A model generated the notes under the pieces. It was given only the letters and a program-made list of their open reading frames with translations. It had not been told where the DNA came from and did no database searches. From CAZCBD01 sp964496755 (GTDB lineage Bacteria; Bacteroidota; Ignavibacteria; Ignavibacteriales; Melioribacteraceae), in contig CAZCBD010000019.1 of the NCBI GenBank assembly GCA_964496755.1, positions 1 to 23,375 of the forward strand: a DNA stretch of 23,375 nucleotides. The letters are read 5' to 3'. The position numbers and the translations under genes were made by a program. Positions 23,317-23,375 of the stretch are shown here, one piece after another. Position 1 is the first letter of the stretch. Every line of letters begins with the position of its first letter.

Positions 23317-23375
23317 TTTACTTAAAAAATCTCTCTTTACTTAAAAAATCTCTCTTTACTTAAAAAATCTCTCTT
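23317..23375. repeat. 19-bp tandem repeat array at the window end
   Basis: TTTACTTAAAAAATCTCTC repeats three times at 23317-23335, 23336-23354 and 23355-23373, and the next copy begins at the last two bases. The array continues beyond the window or breaks the assembly here. It has a different sequence and period from the 22-bp array on the other side of the hydrolase gene. Confidence 0.93.

Noticed and set aside
23176..23325. 49-residue plus-strand frame (starts MEKGSINQLLQKYFFDHYQ) in the gap after the hydrolase
   Set aside because: No ribosome-binding site, low-complexity hydrophobic tail, and its stop lies within the tandem repeat. A decayed fragment is possible but cannot be supported.

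Overview
The window is AT-rich (roughly two thirds A+T) bacterial DNA. It looks like a member of the Bacteroidota/FCB group, most plausibly an Ignavibacteria-type lineage. The grounds are a type IX secretion C-terminal domain with the YQNYPNPFNPST signature on a 1750-residue secreted protein, promoter candidates of the Bacteroidota form TTG-N20-TAnnTTTG, several starts with little or no Shine-Dalgarno, and a gene set (SpoIID/LytB, DinB, YitT, SIMPL, LTD-repeat protein) common in that group. This placement is inference; there is no rRNA here to confirm it.

Layout. 1-2398 (minus) is the 5' part of a gene for a large secreted protein with at least four lamin-tail-like domains, cut by the window edge. 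2487-6768 (plus) holds a SpoIID/LytB-domain protein overlapping a GT4 glycosyltransferase, then hflX and a small unknown protein. 6909-8847 (plus) is a PLP-dependent lyase whose residues fit tyrosine phenol-lyase better than tryptophanase, with a near-consensus sigma70-type promoter, a terminator and an Lrp/AsnC regulator directly behind it. 8901-10786 (minus) looks like a three-gene operon: membrane-anchored NAPE-PLD/RomA-like metallo-hydrolase, NTF2/SnoaL-like protein, zinc-ribbon protein. 10915-12988 (plus) holds a nucleoside-recognition (Gate) membrane protein broken by a one-base frameshift, a SIMPL-domain protein and a 59-residue 4Fe-4S protein. 13028-13483 (minus) is a DinB-like protein and 13641-14573 (plus) a YitT-family membrane protein.

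14673-21157 (minus) pairs a seven-helix membrane-embedded AraC-type regulator with the 1750-residue protein (beta-propeller-like, InlB-like repeat, parallel beta-helix, two Ig-like domains, T9SS tail). 21240-21446 is a 22-bp tandem repeat array interrupted by a 100-N assembly gap. It abuts a Bacteroidota-type promoter that drives a secreted serine beta-lactamase-family hydrolase (21509-23092). The window ends inside a second, unrelated 19-bp tandem array.

Most of this is ordinary chromosomal housekeeping and envelope biology. I do not see a clear new defence or mobile system. The points most worth a second look are the tandem repeat array beside the hydrolase promoter, the membrane AraC regulator next to the giant secreted protein, the lyase/Lrp pair, the alternative start inside the NTF2-like gene, and the frameshifted Gate protein.
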